The notes beneath the pieces were generated by a model, which saw nothing but the letters and a program-made list of their open reading frames with translations, did not search any database and was not told the DNA's origin. A program made the position numbers and the translations under genes. Below, in pieces: positions 54,376 to 63,139 of a stretch of 64,000 nt of DNA (position 1 is its first letter; the number at the start of each line of letters is the position of its first letter). The DNA is from Streptomyces sp. NBRC 110611 (lineage in GTDB: Bacteria; Actinomycetota; Actinomycetes; Streptomycetales; Streptomycetaceae): the NCBI RefSeq assembly GCF_001590865.1, contig NZ_BBUY01000002.1:743215-807214 (forward strand), written 5' to 3'.

Positions 54376-55166
54376 CAATGATCCGTCTGAGAGTCGCCGC
54401 TGTCGTCTACGTCGAACGACGGGATACCTTCCGCGGAGTCGCTCTCGACGGCTTCCGCCTCCGGGAGGAACGGTGCGAGCTCGGGGAGCTCGTCCAGGCC
54501 GCGCAGGCCCATCCGCTCCAGAAAGTAATTCGTCGTCCTGTACAGGATCGCACCTGTTTCAGGTTCCGTCCCCGCCTCCTCCACCAGGCCGCGCTGGAGG
54601 AGCGTGCGCATCACACCGTCACAGTTCACACCGCGAACGGCCGAGACGCGGGAACGGCTGACCGGCTGACGGTACGCGACCACGGCCAGAGTCTCCAATG
54701 CGGCCTGGGTGAGCCGGGCCTGCTGGCCGTCCAGGACGAAGGCCTCGACCGCGTCCGCATACTCGGCACGGGAGTAGAAGCGCCAGCCGCCGGCCACCAG
54801 ACGGAGATCGAAACCGCGGCCCTGACGCGTGTAGTCGTCGGAGAGCTCGCGCAGTGCCAGCGCGACCGCTCGCCGGGGCCGCTGCAGCACCCTGGCCAGG
54901 TGCTCCTCGGTCGCCGGCTCGTCGACGACCATGAGGACGGCCTCCAGCGCGGGCTGGAGATCCAGCTCGGCGACGCCCAGCGCACCGGCCGGTGCCTCGG
55001 GCCGCTCCCCCGGGCCACCGCCGTCCGCGTCCGCGCCGACGGCCTCCGTCACGTCGTACGCCCGGGCGGCGGCCCGGTAAGTCTCCGTGGCCCGACGAGC
55101 CTCCGTGGCCCCGTGAGCCTCCATGGCCCCGTCGCCCGTCCCACTGCCACCGGCCACGCCACTCAT
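54375..55166 (-). CDS. scpB: Segregation and condensation protein B
   Basis: 263 residues. The N-terminal ~75 are an Ala/Glu/Thr-rich extension with repeats (EAHGATEARRATETYRAAAR). The two winged helix domains follow: ALEAVLMVVDEPATEEHLAR, RGFDLRLVAGGWRFYSRAEY, RLTQAALETLAVVAYRQPVS, VSAVRGVNCDGVMRTLLQRG and TGAILYRTTNYFLERMGLRG. Partner of ScpA and SMC in chromosome condensation. Its ATG overlaps the scpA stop by four bases. Confidence 0.95.
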   Translation of the reverse strand: MSGVAGGSGTGDGAMEAHGATEARRATETYRAAARAYDVTEAVGADADGGGPGERPEAPAGALGVAELDLQPALEAVLMVVDEPATEEHLARVLQRPRRAVALALRELSDDYTRQGRGFDLRLVAGGWRFYSRAEYADAVEAFVLDGQQARLTQAALETLAVVAYRQPVSRSRVSAVRGVNCDGVMRTLLQRGLVEEAGTEPETGAILYRTTNYFLERMGLRGLDELPELAPFLPEAEAVESDSAEGIPSFDVDDSGDSQTDH

Positions 55167-56218
55167 CCCCGCTCCTCTTCCTCTTCCGCTTCCGTTTCTT
55201 CCGCTTCCGTTTCTTCCTCTTCCGTTTCCACTTCCGCTCGGCTCGGTTCCTGGTCTTCCGCTCGGCTCGGTTCCTGATCGAACTCGTCCGTCACCACGGG
55301 CACGGTCCCCTCCACGCCCGTCCAGCGGACCGTGAGCGTGCCGAGGGCCTCCTCCTGGTCCAGCGCCACCACCCGCTCCCGGTAGAGCTCCAGGAGGGCC
55401 AGGAAGCGTGCCACGACGGTGAGGGTGTCCGGTGCGTCCGCGGTCAGCTCCTGGAAGCTGCTCTCGCCCGACTCGCGCAGCCGCGCCACCACCACCTCGG
55501 CCTGCTCGCGCACGCTCACCAACGGGGCGTGGATGTGGTCCACGTAGACCTGCGGCGCGGCTTTGGGCTGCATCGCCTTCACCGCGAGCCTGGCGAAACC
55601 CTCCGCGCCGATGCTGATCACGACCTCGGGCAGCAGCTCGGCGTGGTGCGGCTCCAGCCCGACCGTGCGGGGATGGCGCCGGGCCTCGTCCGCCAGCCGC
55701 CCGTGGAAGATGTCCGCGATCTGTTTGTACGCGCGGTACTGGAGCAGCCGCGCGAACAGCAGGTCGCGGGCCTCCAGGAGCGCGAGGTCGGCCTCGTCCT
55801 CGACTTCGGCGGCGGGCAGCAGCCGGGCCGCCTTCAGGTCGAGCAGGGTGGCCGCGACGACGAGGAACTCCGTCGTCTGGTCCAGGTCCCAGTCCGGGCC
55901 CATGGCACGGATGTGGGCCATGAATTCGTCGGTCACCCTGGAGAGCGCGACCTCGGTGATGTCCAGCTTGTGCTTGGAGATCAGCTGCAGCAGGAGGTCG
56001 AAGGGGCCCTCGAAGTTGTCGAGCCGCAGCGTGAACGTTCCGTCGCCGCCTTCGGCACCCCCGCCGTCCTCGCCGCCCCTGTCCTCGCCGCCCCTCTCGC
56101 CCGGCTCCATGGGACCAGCCGCCACCGGTGCCTCCGGATCCGCCATCCCCGCACCGGCCCCCCGCCCGAGTCGTCTGCGGGCGCGGGGCGCGGGGGCGTC
56201 GTCGTCGGTCGTCGGCAT
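55163..56218 (-). CDS. scpA: Segregation and condensation protein A
   Basis: 351 residues. After a ~60-residue acidic, Gly-rich N terminus the kleisin begins FTLRLDNFEGPFDLLLQLIS, then KHKLDITEVALSRVTDEFM, and ATLLDLKAARLLP. The C-terminal winged helix (VVARFLALLELYRERVVALD) binds the SMC head. The last 45 residues are repeats: DQEPSRAEDQEPSRAE and a Glu/Thr tract. The start may be ATG 56218 or the internal ATG 24 codons later (MADPEAPV). It links to SMC for chromosome segregation and forms an overlapping set with scpB and rluB. Confidence 0.95.
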   Translation of the reverse strand: MPTTDDDAPAPRARRRLGRGAGAGMADPEAPVAAGPMEPGERGGEDRGGEDGGGAEGGDGTFTLRLDNFEGPFDLLLQLISKHKLDITEVALSRVTDEFMAHIRAMGPDWDLDQTTEFLVVAATLLDLKAARLLPAAEVEDEADLALLEARDLLFARLLQYRAYKQIADIFHGRLADEARRHPRTVGLEPHHAELLPEVVISIGAEGFARLAVKAMQPKAAPQVYVDHIHAPLVSVREQAEVVVARLRESGESSFQELTADAPDTLTVVARFLALLELYRERVVALDQEEALGTLTVRWTGVEGTVPVVTDEFDQEPSRAEDQEPSRAEVETEEEETEAEETEAEEEEERG

Positions 56219-56344
56219 CGCGGTCCAGAGTGCTGCGGTCCCGCGCCGGGAGGGGCGACGGGCTGGTCACGGGCGGGACACCCGCCGGAGAGGCAGGCTA
56301 TCCCGTACGCACCCAGTACACGCTCCAGGCCGCGCGGCAGGCCT

Positions 56345-56433
56345 CAGGGGTCTCCCCATAGGGGGTCGGGGGTCTCCCGTAGGGGACGGTCGAACAGATC
56401 CCCTAAGGGACGCGAGGCCCCCCTGCGGGGCCA
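56345..56433. repeat. Cluster of small palindromes
   Basis: CCCCATAGGGG (about 56354-56365), CTCCCGTAGGGGA (56375-56386), TCCCCTAAGGGA (56399-56410) and GGCCCCCCTGCGGGGCC (56417-56433) are closely spaced mini-palindromes; the first two lie in a GGGGTCTCCC direct repeat. They are in the gap between the RHH gene and scpA. Confidence 0.75.
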
Positions 56434-56481
56434 CAACGAAGAGGGGATGGACGGTATTCCACCTACGCAGGGTGGGTACCT

Positions 56482-56614
56482 GACGCCGCGCAGGGTGGTA
56501 CCTGACGCCACGCAGGGTGGGTGGTAACTGACGCCGCGCAAGGTTTGTACCCGACGCCGCACAGGGTGCCGTATCTAACGTCCGTGCCTAACGTCCGCGC
56601 CTAACGTCCGCGCA
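56482..56614. repeat. Two tandem repeat arrays downstream of the RHH gene
   Basis: Array 1: four degenerate copies of GACGCCGCGCAGGGTGGTAC starting at 56482, 56504, 56530 and 56553, with a partial copy before them. Array 2: three 13-bp TAACGTCCGCGCC copies at 56576, 56589 and 56602, the last overlapping the end of the RHH coding sequence. The 382-base gap between the RHH gene and scpA thus consists largely of repeats and palindromes. Confidence 0.85.
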
Positions 56615-57254
56615 GGCGCCGTACGAGGATGCTGGCGTCGCCGCGGGATTCCAGGTCGGCGAGGACGACGGCGACCGCCTCGCGGACGATCCGGCCGCGG
56701 TCGACCGCGAGGCCGTGTTCGCCGCGCAGCACCAGGCGCGCGTGCTCGAGGTCCATGAGCTCCTCCGCGGAGACATAGACGGTGATCTTCTCGTCGTGCC
56801 GTTCCCGGCCGCTGGGGCGGCGGTTGGCACCCCGGGTGCCCCGGCGGCGGCCCTGGCCGCCCGCCTGTGCGGCGGCCGCGGCGGCGTCCGCCGTGACCTG
56901 GCCCGGCTGGGTGCGGTGGGCCTTGCCGCCGTCCCCGTCCTGCTCGCGCCCGCCGTGTTCGGCCGCGGGCGTGACCGAGGGCACCCGGGGCGGGGTGGCC
57001 GGTCCGCCGTCAGCGGCCGTCACCGGGGTGTCCGTGCCGCCGTTCTGCCGCCGCTGCCGGGCAGGGGCGGTCGTCTCCGGTGCCTCCGTGGCCTGCTCGG
57101 GCTCGCCGCCCGGCGCGGGCACCCGCGGGGCCTCGCCGTTGGCCGCGGCCGCCGAACCGTTCGCGGTGCGGCGGGGGCTGGAGGGCTGCAGCCCCACTCC
57201 CCCGGTGGTGCGGAACAGTTCGTCGGCTCCCGGCAGACTCACTCGGCGTGACAC
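56601..57254 (-). CDS. ParA-linked ribbon-helix-helix DNA-binding protein
   Basis: 217 residues. The first ~150 are low-complexity (Ala/Pro/Gly/Gln, RRRGTRGANRRPSGRERH). The C-terminal ~60 residues read DEKITVYVSAEELMDLEHAR, GEHGLAVDRGRIVREAVAVV and LADLESRGDASILVRRLRG, a beta-strand plus two helices as in RHH/CopG-type DNA-binding dimers. Its GTG start overlaps the 3' end of parA by 16 bases, so it is a natural partner of ParA, in the place of a centromere-binding ParB. I know of conserved homologues in this position in Streptomyces but no function. Confidence 0.78.
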   Translation of the reverse strand: MSRRVSLPGADELFRTTGGVGLQPSSPRRTANGSAAAANGEAPRVPAPGGEPEQATEAPETTAPARQRRQNGGTDTPVTAADGGPATPPRVPSVTPAAEHGGREQDGDGGKAHRTQPGQVTADAAAAAAQAGGQGRRRGTRGANRRPSGRERHDEKITVYVSAEELMDLEHARLVLRGEHGLAVDRGRIVREAVAVVLADLESRGDASILVRRLRGR

Positions 57255-58402
57255 CGGGCGAGCACCTCCCTGGCGAGCTGGCGATAGGCGGCGGCACCGA
57301 CGGAGTTGGAGGCGTACGTGGTGATCGGCTCGCCCGCGACAGTGGTCTCCGGGAAGCGGACCGTACGGCCGATGACGGTGTGGTAGACGTGGTCGCCGAA
57401 GGCCTCCACGACGCGCGCCAGCACCTCACGGCTGTGCACGGTACGGGAGTCGTACATCGTCGCCAGGATGCCGTCCAGCTCCAGCTCGGGGTTGAGCCGC
57501 TCCTGGACCTTCTCGATCGTCTCGGTGAGCAGCGCCACACCGCGCAGCGCGAAGAACTCGCACTCCAGCGGCACGATGACCTTGTGAGCGGCCGTCAGGG
57601 CGTTGACGGTGAGCAGGCCGAGGGACGGCTGGCAGTCGATGACGATGTAGTCGTAGTCGGCCAGCAGCGGCTTCAGGGCGCGCTGCAGGGTCGACTCCCG
57701 GGCGACCTCGCTGACCAGCTGCACCTCTGCCGCCGACAAGTCGATATTGCTGGGCAGCAGGTCCATGTTGGGGACCGCGGTCTTCAGGAGCACCTCGTCG
57801 GCCGACATGCCCCGCTCCATGAGCAGGTTGTAGACCGTCAGGTCGAGCTCCATCGGGTTGACGCCGAGCCCGACCGACAGGGCACCCTGCGGGTCGAAGT
57901 CGACGAGCAGCACCCGTCGCCCGTATTCGGCGAGTGCGGCGCCCAGGTTGATGGTCGAGGTGGTCTTGCCCACCCCGCCCTTCTGGTTGCACATCGCGAT
58001 GATCTTGGCCGGGCCGTGCTCCGACAGCGGTCCCGGGATGGGGAAGTAAGGGAGCGGGCGTCCGGTCGGGCCGACGCGTTCGCGGCGCTGGCGCGCGGCG
58101 TCCGGCGCGAGCGTCGCGGCGTATTCGGGGTCCGGCTCGTACTCCGCGTCCGGATCGTAGAAGTGCCCCTGGGGCAGGTCGTCGTAGTCGGCGAGACGGG
58201 CGGGTTCTCCACTGCCCCGGTCGCCGGCCATGGCGTTCACGTGATGGCCGTCCATACTCTGGTGGGCTGTCGTGGAAATGCTGTGGTGCGCTGCGAAGGT
58301 GTGGACCGCTGCGGAGCCGACAGCCTCGAGCCCCGAGGGACCCTGGCCCCGTGCGAACGCTCCTGGGTGACCGCCTCCGGGAGTAAATGTCGACTCATTC
58401 AC
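57239..58402 (-). CDS. ParA-family ATPase (scpAB-linked paralogue)
   Basis: 387 residues. The first ~130 are an unusual acidic, Tyr/Pro-rich extension (DDLPQGHFYDPDAEYEPDPE). The deviant Walker A is IAMCNQKGGVGKTTSTINLG, switch I is LLVDFDPQGALSVGLGVNPM and Walker B region DYDYIVIDCQPSLGLLTVNA. This is a second ParA distinct from the oriC-proximal ParA-ParB pair, as no parB or parS is seen here. AAGGAGGT lies 13 bases upstream of the GTG start. It is followed by the overlapping RHH gene and then scpA-scpB-rluB, suggesting a role in chromosome organisation. Confidence 0.92.
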   Translation of the reverse strand: MNESTFTPGGGHPGAFARGQGPSGLEAVGSAAVHTFAAHHSISTTAHQSMDGHHVNAMAGDRGSGEPARLADYDDLPQGHFYDPDAEYEPDPEYAATLAPDAARQRRERVGPTGRPLPYFPIPGPLSEHGPAKIIAMCNQKGGVGKTTSTINLGAALAEYGRRVLLVDFDPQGALSVGLGVNPMELDLTVYNLLMERGMSADEVLLKTAVPNMDLLPSNIDLSAAEVQLVSEVARESTLQRALKPLLADYDYIVIDCQPSLGLLTVNALTAAHKVIVPLECEFFALRGVALLTETIEKVQERLNPELELDGILATMYDSRTVHSREVLARVVEAFGDHVYHTVIGRTVRFPETTVAGEPITTYASNSVGAAAYRQLAREVLARCHAE

Positions 58403-58749
58403 AAGTCGTCTTACCTCCTTGGACGTGACCAGGAAACTTTATCGATAGGTCAGCGTGGCACCATGCCGACGGTTGGCGACTCTATGGCGTGTCGGGCGTC
58501 CGCAGCAACACAATCCACCGGACCCGGCACGATGTGTCGGTAACCGGACCCTTCGATGTCAAGAGCGCAGGCGGGATCGCTTCGTAGTTCCGGGAGTGCG
58601 CGAATCGGTTAAAGGGTTACGTTCACGGCGAGTTGAGAGACGACGTTCCGGAACGGTACGCGCCAGGGGCCCGATATGCGACCGGCCGGGCCCTGTCGCC
58701 AGGGCCCGGCCGGAGGTGCGGCGTTGACGCCGCTCGTTGACGTCCCGTC
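58403..58749. other. Intergenic region between parA and ald
   Basis: 347 bases. The parA-proximal half (58430-58610) is less GC-rich and should contain the parA promoter (for example TTATCGATAGG near 58440). The ald-proximal part contains the terminator at 58682-58713. No supported gene. Confidence 0.55.
58682..58713 (-). terminator. Terminator of ald
   Basis: CCGGCCGGGCCCTG (58682-58695) and CAGGGCCCGGCCGG (58700-58713) form a perfect 14-bp stem with a TCGC tetraloop, 37 bases past the ald stop. Confidence 0.92.
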
Positions 58750-59874
58750 TCAGCCGAGGAGGGTGCGCAGCTCGACGCACTCGAGGCCGTGGGCCTCGGC
58801 GACGGACGGGTAGACCACCTTGCCGTCGTGCGTGTTCAGGCCCTTGGCCAGCGCCGGGTCACGGCGCAGCGCCTCGACCCAGCCGCGGTTCGCCAGCTCC
58901 ACGATGTAGGGCAGCGTGGCGTTGGTGAGCGCGTAGGTGGAGGTGTTCGGCACCGCGCCGGGCATGTTGGCGACGCAGTAGAAGACCGAGTTGTGGACCT
59001 CGAAGGTCGGCTCGGCGTGCGTGGTGGGACGGGAGTCCTCGAAGCAGCCGCCCTGGTCGATGGCGATGTCGACAAGGACACTTCCGGGCTTCATCTTGGC
59101 GACGAGCTCGTTGGTGACCAGCTTGGGGGCCTTGGCGCCGGGGATCAGGACGGCACCGACGACGAGGTCGGCCTCGACGACGGCCTTCTCCAGCTCGAAG
59201 GCGTTGGAGACGATCGTCTGCACCTTGGTGCCGAAGATCTTGTCGGCCTCGCGGAGCTTGTTGATGTCCTTGTCGAGCAGGGTGACGTGGAAGCCGAGGC
59301 CCACGGCGATCTGCACGGCGTTCCAGCCGGAGACACCGCCGCCGATGACGACCGCCTTGCCCGCGGCGACACCGGGGACGCCGCCGGGCAGCACACCGCG
59401 GCCGCCGGCCTGACGCATCAGGTGGTACGCGCCGACCTGCGGGGCGATCCGGCCCGCGACCTCGGACATCGGGGCGAGCAGCGGCAGCGCCCGGCCGGCC
59501 GTCTCGACGGTCTCGTAGGCGATGGCGGTGGTGCCGGACTCCAGCAGGGCGTCGGTGCACTCCTTGGAGGCGGCCAGGTGCAGGTAGGTGAAGAGCGTCT
59601 GGTCCTTGCGGAGGCGGTGGTACTCCTCCGCGATCGGCTCCTTGACCTTGAGCAGCAGGTCAGCGGTGCCCCAGACCTCATCGGCGGTGTCCAGGATGGT
59701 GGCACCGGCGGAGACGTACTCCTCGTTCGTGATGGACGAGCCGAGACCGGCGTCCTTCTCGATGAAGACCTGGTGGCCGTGGCGGACGAGCTCGTTGACT
59801 CCGGCGGGCGTGATGGCCACGCGGAACTCGTTGTTCTTGACCTCGCGGGGGATGCCGACCTTCACGTCGATCAC
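58750..59874 (-). CDS. ald: L-alanine dehydrogenase
   Basis: 374 residues, normal length. [20 protein letters not shown] opens the catalytic domain, [20 protein letters not shown] and [18 protein letters not shown] contain the substrate Lys and the catalytic His, and [20 protein letters not shown] is the NAD Rossmann loop. [20 protein letters not shown] is also diagnostic. It interconverts alanine and pyruvate with NAD, serving nitrogen assimilation or redox balance. GTG 59874 with AAGGA is chosen; an ATG-type start further upstream adds non-conserved residues. Confidence 0.97.
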   Translation of the reverse strand: MIDVKVGIPREVKNNEFRVAITPAGVNELVRHGHQVFIEKDAGLGSSITNEEYVSAGATILDTADEVWGTADLLLKVKEPIAEEYHRLRKDQTLFTYLHLAASKECTDALLESGTTAIAYETVETAGRALPLLAPMSEVAGRIAPQVGAYHLMRQAGGRGVLPGGVPGVAAGKAVVIGGGVSGWNAVQIAVGLGFHVTLLDKDINKLREADKIFGTKVQTIVSNAFELEKAVVEADLVVGAVLIPGAKAPKLVTNELVAKMKPGSVLVDIAIDQGGCFEDSRPTTHAEPTFEVHNSVFYCVANMPGAVPNTSTYALTNATLPYIVELANRGWVEALRRDPALAKGLNTHDGKVVYPSVAEAHGLECVELRTLLG

Positions 59875-60026
59875 GGTCCTTGAATGGGAGGGTGCAGGAG
59901 GAATTATCCCCTCCCGCAATGCATGACGGAACTGACCGCGCCGTACGCGGCCCAGCCAGTCTATTGAAGGATCTGCTGTTGTCTAGCCTTGCAAAGCACT
60001 AATTTCCGCGAGATGTGCTACCTATT

Positions 60027-62210
60027 TCACAGGCGATCGGGGTGATCTTCCAGGAGACGCTCCCCCACATCGCGGTGCAGCCGCGCTGCCGTGGGGTCCC
60101 CGAGCCGGTCGAGGGTGTCCGCGATCCGCAGCCGCAGCTCCGCCTCCACCCGCCCGTCCTCCGCCTTCCGGGCCGTTTCCAGGGCCTCCAGGCAGGTCCG
60201 CAGTGCCTCTTCCGGCCGCCCCGCGCGCTCCTGGACCCCGGCCATCTCGCCGACGGCCCGCGCCCGGCCGGCCGGGTCGCCGAGCCGTCGGTAGGTCCTG
60301 GCGGCCGCCCGCCACTCCGCGAGCGCCTCGTCCCACCGGGCCGCGCAGGCGTACGCGGCGCCGGTCCGGCCGTGCAGCCGGGCCGCGTCCGCCCGCTCGC
60401 CGCGGGCCAGCCGCAGCTCCAGCGCCCGCCCGTACCAGTCGGCGGCCCGCTGCCAGTCGCCCAGCTCGGCGTACGTACCGCCCAGTGACTCCAGCGCCCG
60501 GCCGGCGGCCACCGGGTCCCGCGCCGAACGGGCCGCCTCCAGCGCGCCCCGGTAGCGGACGGCCGCCTGCTCCGGCCGTCCCGCCCGGCCGTCCAGATCC
60601 GCGAGGTTCAGCAGCGCGGCGGCCTGCTCGCGGGCCAGCCCGCGCCGCTCGGCGACCCGGAGGACCAGCTCGTGCAGCCCGTAGAGGTCCGGCGCGGCCG
60701 CCTCGGCCCCCTCGTGCGCCAGCAGGGTCCGGGTCAGCGCGGCCATCAGCCGCCGGTCCAGCGTGTCGAGTCCGCCGTCCGCCACCGCGACCCCGGCCGC
60801 GTCGAGGAGCGCGCCGCGGCGGCTGCGCAGCCAGTGCGCGGCGGCGGCCCGGGAGGAGAAGCGCAGTGAGCGCGGCAGCCCGTCGGCCTTCCGGCGGGCG
60901 GGGGACCCGGCCGGCTCGGCCATCGCCCGGCAGGAGTGCAGCAGCCGTACGGTCCGCTCCAGCATCCGGGCCCGGGCCAGCTGGACGTCGGCGGGCCGCT
61001 CGTGCGCGTCGAGCAGCGCGCGGGCGAGCGGGGCGAGCGAGCCGGGAAGGCGGTACGGGGTGTGCAGCGCGGCGTCGGGCAGCGGGGGCCCGGGGGGCCG
61101 GCCGCCCTCGGCGGGCACCGGCCGCAGCAGGCCGAGCGCGGCCAGGTCGTCCAGCACCGTGGCGGCCACCGCCACCGAACAGCCGGCCAGCGCGGAGGCG
61201 ATCTGCGCGTCCACGAGGCCGGCCGGGGCCAGGGTGCTCAGCCGCAGTATCCGGGCCGCGGCCGCGGGCAGCGCCGCCGCGGCGAGCTGGAAGGCCCGGA
61301 ACAGCGGGCGGCCGGAGCCGGGCAGGTCCCCGGGCAGCGGGACGGCGCGCAGCCCCTGCCGCAGATCGGAGACGGACGCCTTGGGCCGGGCGGCGAGCCA
61401 GGCGCCGGCCAGGATCAGCGCCGCCGGCTGCCCGCCGCACTCCTCGGCGACGCTCTCGGCGGTCCGCGGGTCGACGGTGATCCGGGTCGGCCCGGCGTAC
61501 CGGCTGAGGATCTCGACACAGGCCGGGCCGTCCAGGCCGCCCAGGACGCACGGCCGGACGTCCGGGATGCCGGTCAGCGGCCCCTGGGAGACCACCACGA
61601 CCAGGCAGTCCGGGGCGTCCGGCAGCAGCGGTGCGACGGCGTCCGCACCGGGGGCGTCGTCCAGGAAGAGCAGGGCCCGGCGCCCGGCGAGGGCACCGCG
61701 CAGCCGCTCGGTCAGCTCGTCCTCGTCCGCGCCCGGCGACGGCCGCTCCCCGAGGGCGGCCAGCAGGTCACGCGCGATCCGGGCGGTGCCGGGCCGCTCG
61801 CCGCCCGGCCCGGTCAGCACCGCCCGCAGCACTCCGTCCGGGTAGTCGCCGGCCAGCTCGCCCAGCAGCCGCTCGGCCAGCGCGGAACGGCCGGAGCCGG
61901 GACGGCCGGCGATCAGCAGCACCCGGCTGCGGGCGCCCTTCCGCCCGGAGAGGGTGTCCAGGCCGGCCCGGGCGATCTCGGCGTGCAGCTCCCTGAGCTC
62001 ACGGTGGCGTCCGGCGAAACCGGGGACGGACGGCACGGGGACGGACGGCACGGGGGCGGACGGCGCGGGGGCGGACGCGGGAGTGCCGGGGCGGACGGCG
62101 GCGCCGTCCGCGCGCCGCGCCGGGGGCATCCGCCGGCCGGGTGCCGCCGCGGCGGACCCGTCCCCCGCCCCGGGCGGGAGGTACCCCCCGTCCACCGCCT
62201 GCTCCGTCAC
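60027..62210 (-). CDS. STAND/NB-ARC NTPase with TPR repeats
   Basis: 727 residues. After a ~60-residue Pro/Ala N terminus, the nucleotide-binding domain has P-loop LLIAGRPGSGRSALAERLLG and Walker B RRALLFLDDAPGADAVAPLL, with ECGGQPAALILAGAWLAARP as the winged-helix boundary typical of AfsR-type STAND proteins. From ~500 to the end there are TPR-like pairs (LLNLADLDGRAGRPEQAAVR, ALESLGGTYAELGDWQRAAD, GAAYACAARWDEALAEWRAA). No N-terminal SARP, protease or TIR effector is present. It probably acts as a regulatory scaffold. GTG 62210 has only a weak ribosome site. Confidence 0.85.
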   Translation of the reverse strand: MTEQAVDGGYLPPGAGDGSAAAAPGRRMPPARRADGAAVRPGTPASAPAPSAPVPSVPVPSVPGFAGRHRELRELHAEIARAGLDTLSGRKGARSRVLLIAGRPGSGRSALAERLLGELAGDYPDGVLRAVLTGPGGERPGTARIARDLLAALGERPSPGADEDELTERLRGALAGRRALLFLDDAPGADAVAPLLPDAPDCLVVVVSQGPLTGIPDVRPCVLGGLDGPACVEILSRYAGPTRITVDPRTAESVAEECGGQPAALILAGAWLAARPKASVSDLRQGLRAVPLPGDLPGSGRPLFRAFQLAAAALPAAAARILRLSTLAPAGLVDAQIASALAGCSVAVAATVLDDLAALGLLRPVPAEGGRPPGPPLPDAALHTPYRLPGSLAPLARALLDAHERPADVQLARARMLERTVRLLHSCRAMAEPAGSPARRKADGLPRSLRFSSRAAAAHWLRSRRGALLDAAGVAVADGGLDTLDRRLMAALTRTLLAHEGAEAAAPDLYGLHELVLRVAERRGLAREQAAALLNLADLDGRAGRPEQAAVRYRGALEAARSARDPVAAGRALESLGGTYAELGDWQRAADWYGRALELRLARGERADAARLHGRTGAAYACAARWDEALAEWRAAARTYRRLGDPAGRARAVGEMAGVQERAGRPEEALRTCLEALETARKAEDGRVEAELRLRIADTLDRLGDPTAARLHRDVGERLLEDHPDRL

Positions 62211-62418
62211 CGGTCACGCTCCCGTCCAGCCGCGCGTACGAGCCCGTCGCGAGTGCGCACGGGGCCGCTGCCGAGCGTAGTTCACGGCCTGTCACGCGCC
62301 GTACGGAGCACGACGGTTGCTCACTCGATCGGATCGGCGGATCATCCGACCGGCGACAGAGCCCTGGGGCGGGACCGAGGGCGGAACAGGCCCGCAAGAG
62401 CCGGAGCGGCCGGGCGGA

Positions 62419-63045
62419 TCAGGCCTCGAACGGCCGGGCCGGCCACGGCGCGCCGGCCGGCCGCAGCGCGTCCAGACCCGCGCCGCGCTGCGCCGCGGTG
62501 AGCGCCAGCACCCCCACCACCAGGCAGTTGTTGTGCAGCTCACCGGCGAGCACGCCGCGCACCAGCTCGTCCTGCGGCACCCGCGCCAGCTCCATGTCGG
62601 CCTCCTCCTCGGAGACCTCGAACCGCTCCCCCTCGGCCTCGGACAGCTCCCGGGCCAGGAAGATCCGGACCGCCTCGTCACAGCCGCCCGGCGTGGTGTA
62701 GACGTCGGTCAGCACCCGCCAGTCCTCGGCCTTCACGTGCGCCTCCTCGTACAGCTCGCGCTGCGCCGCGTGCAGCGGGTTCTCCCCGGGGACGTCGAGC
62801 AGCCCGGCGGGGATCTCCCAGAGCTTGTGGCGTACGGGGTGACGGTACTGGCGCAGCACCAGCACCCGGCCCTCGTCGTCCAGTGCGAGCACCGCCACGG
62901 AACCGGGGTGGACCTGGTAGTCGCGGGTGACGGTGGTGCCGTCCGGCATCACGACCTCGTCGGTGCGCACGCTGGTCTTGTTCCCGGTGAACGGTGTCGT
63001 GGTCGCGGTGACCGTCCACTCCTCCGGGGTGTCCTCGATCGCCAT
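62419..63045 (-). CDS. Nudix hydrolase, ADP-ribose pyrophosphatase-like
   Basis: 208 residues. The Nudix box spans GLLDVPGENPLHAAQRELYE and the following EAHV, in the G-x5-E-x7-REUxEExGU pattern. Before it, VLRQYRHPVRHKLWEIPAGL is typical of ADP-ribose pyrophosphatases (NudF group). It should hydrolyse ADP-ribose or a related nucleotide sugar. AAGGAGG precedes ATG 63045. It sits between pyrG and the STAND-TPR gene on the same strand; its position about 9 kb from the ADP-ribosylglycohydrolase is probably coincidental. Confidence 0.92.
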   Translation of the reverse strand: MAIEDTPEEWTVTATTTPFTGNKTSVRTDEVVMPDGTTVTRDYQVHPGSVAVLALDDEGRVLVLRQYRHPVRHKLWEIPAGLLDVPGENPLHAAQRELYEEAHVKAEDWRVLTDVYTTPGGCDEAVRIFLARELSEAEGERFEVSEEEADMELARVPQDELVRGVLAGELHNNCLVVGVLALTAAQRGAGLDALRPAGAPWPARPFEA

Positions 63046-63139
63046 GGCGCGTCCTCCTTGTGCATCGACCCACGCGAAACCGGGGCACGGCTCGCAGAGC
63101 GAGTCCGTACCCCGGCCACGGTATCCGTCGCGGTTCCGC

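Noticed and set aside
56345..56614. Canonical parS sites near ParA
   Set aside because: No GTTTCACGTGAAAC-like sequence was seen; the repeats here differ.
62419..63045. Nudix gene as part of the ADP-ribosylglycohydrolase module
   Set aside because: It is about 9 kb away, next to pyrG, and this type of gene is common there; no shared regulatory sequence was seen.
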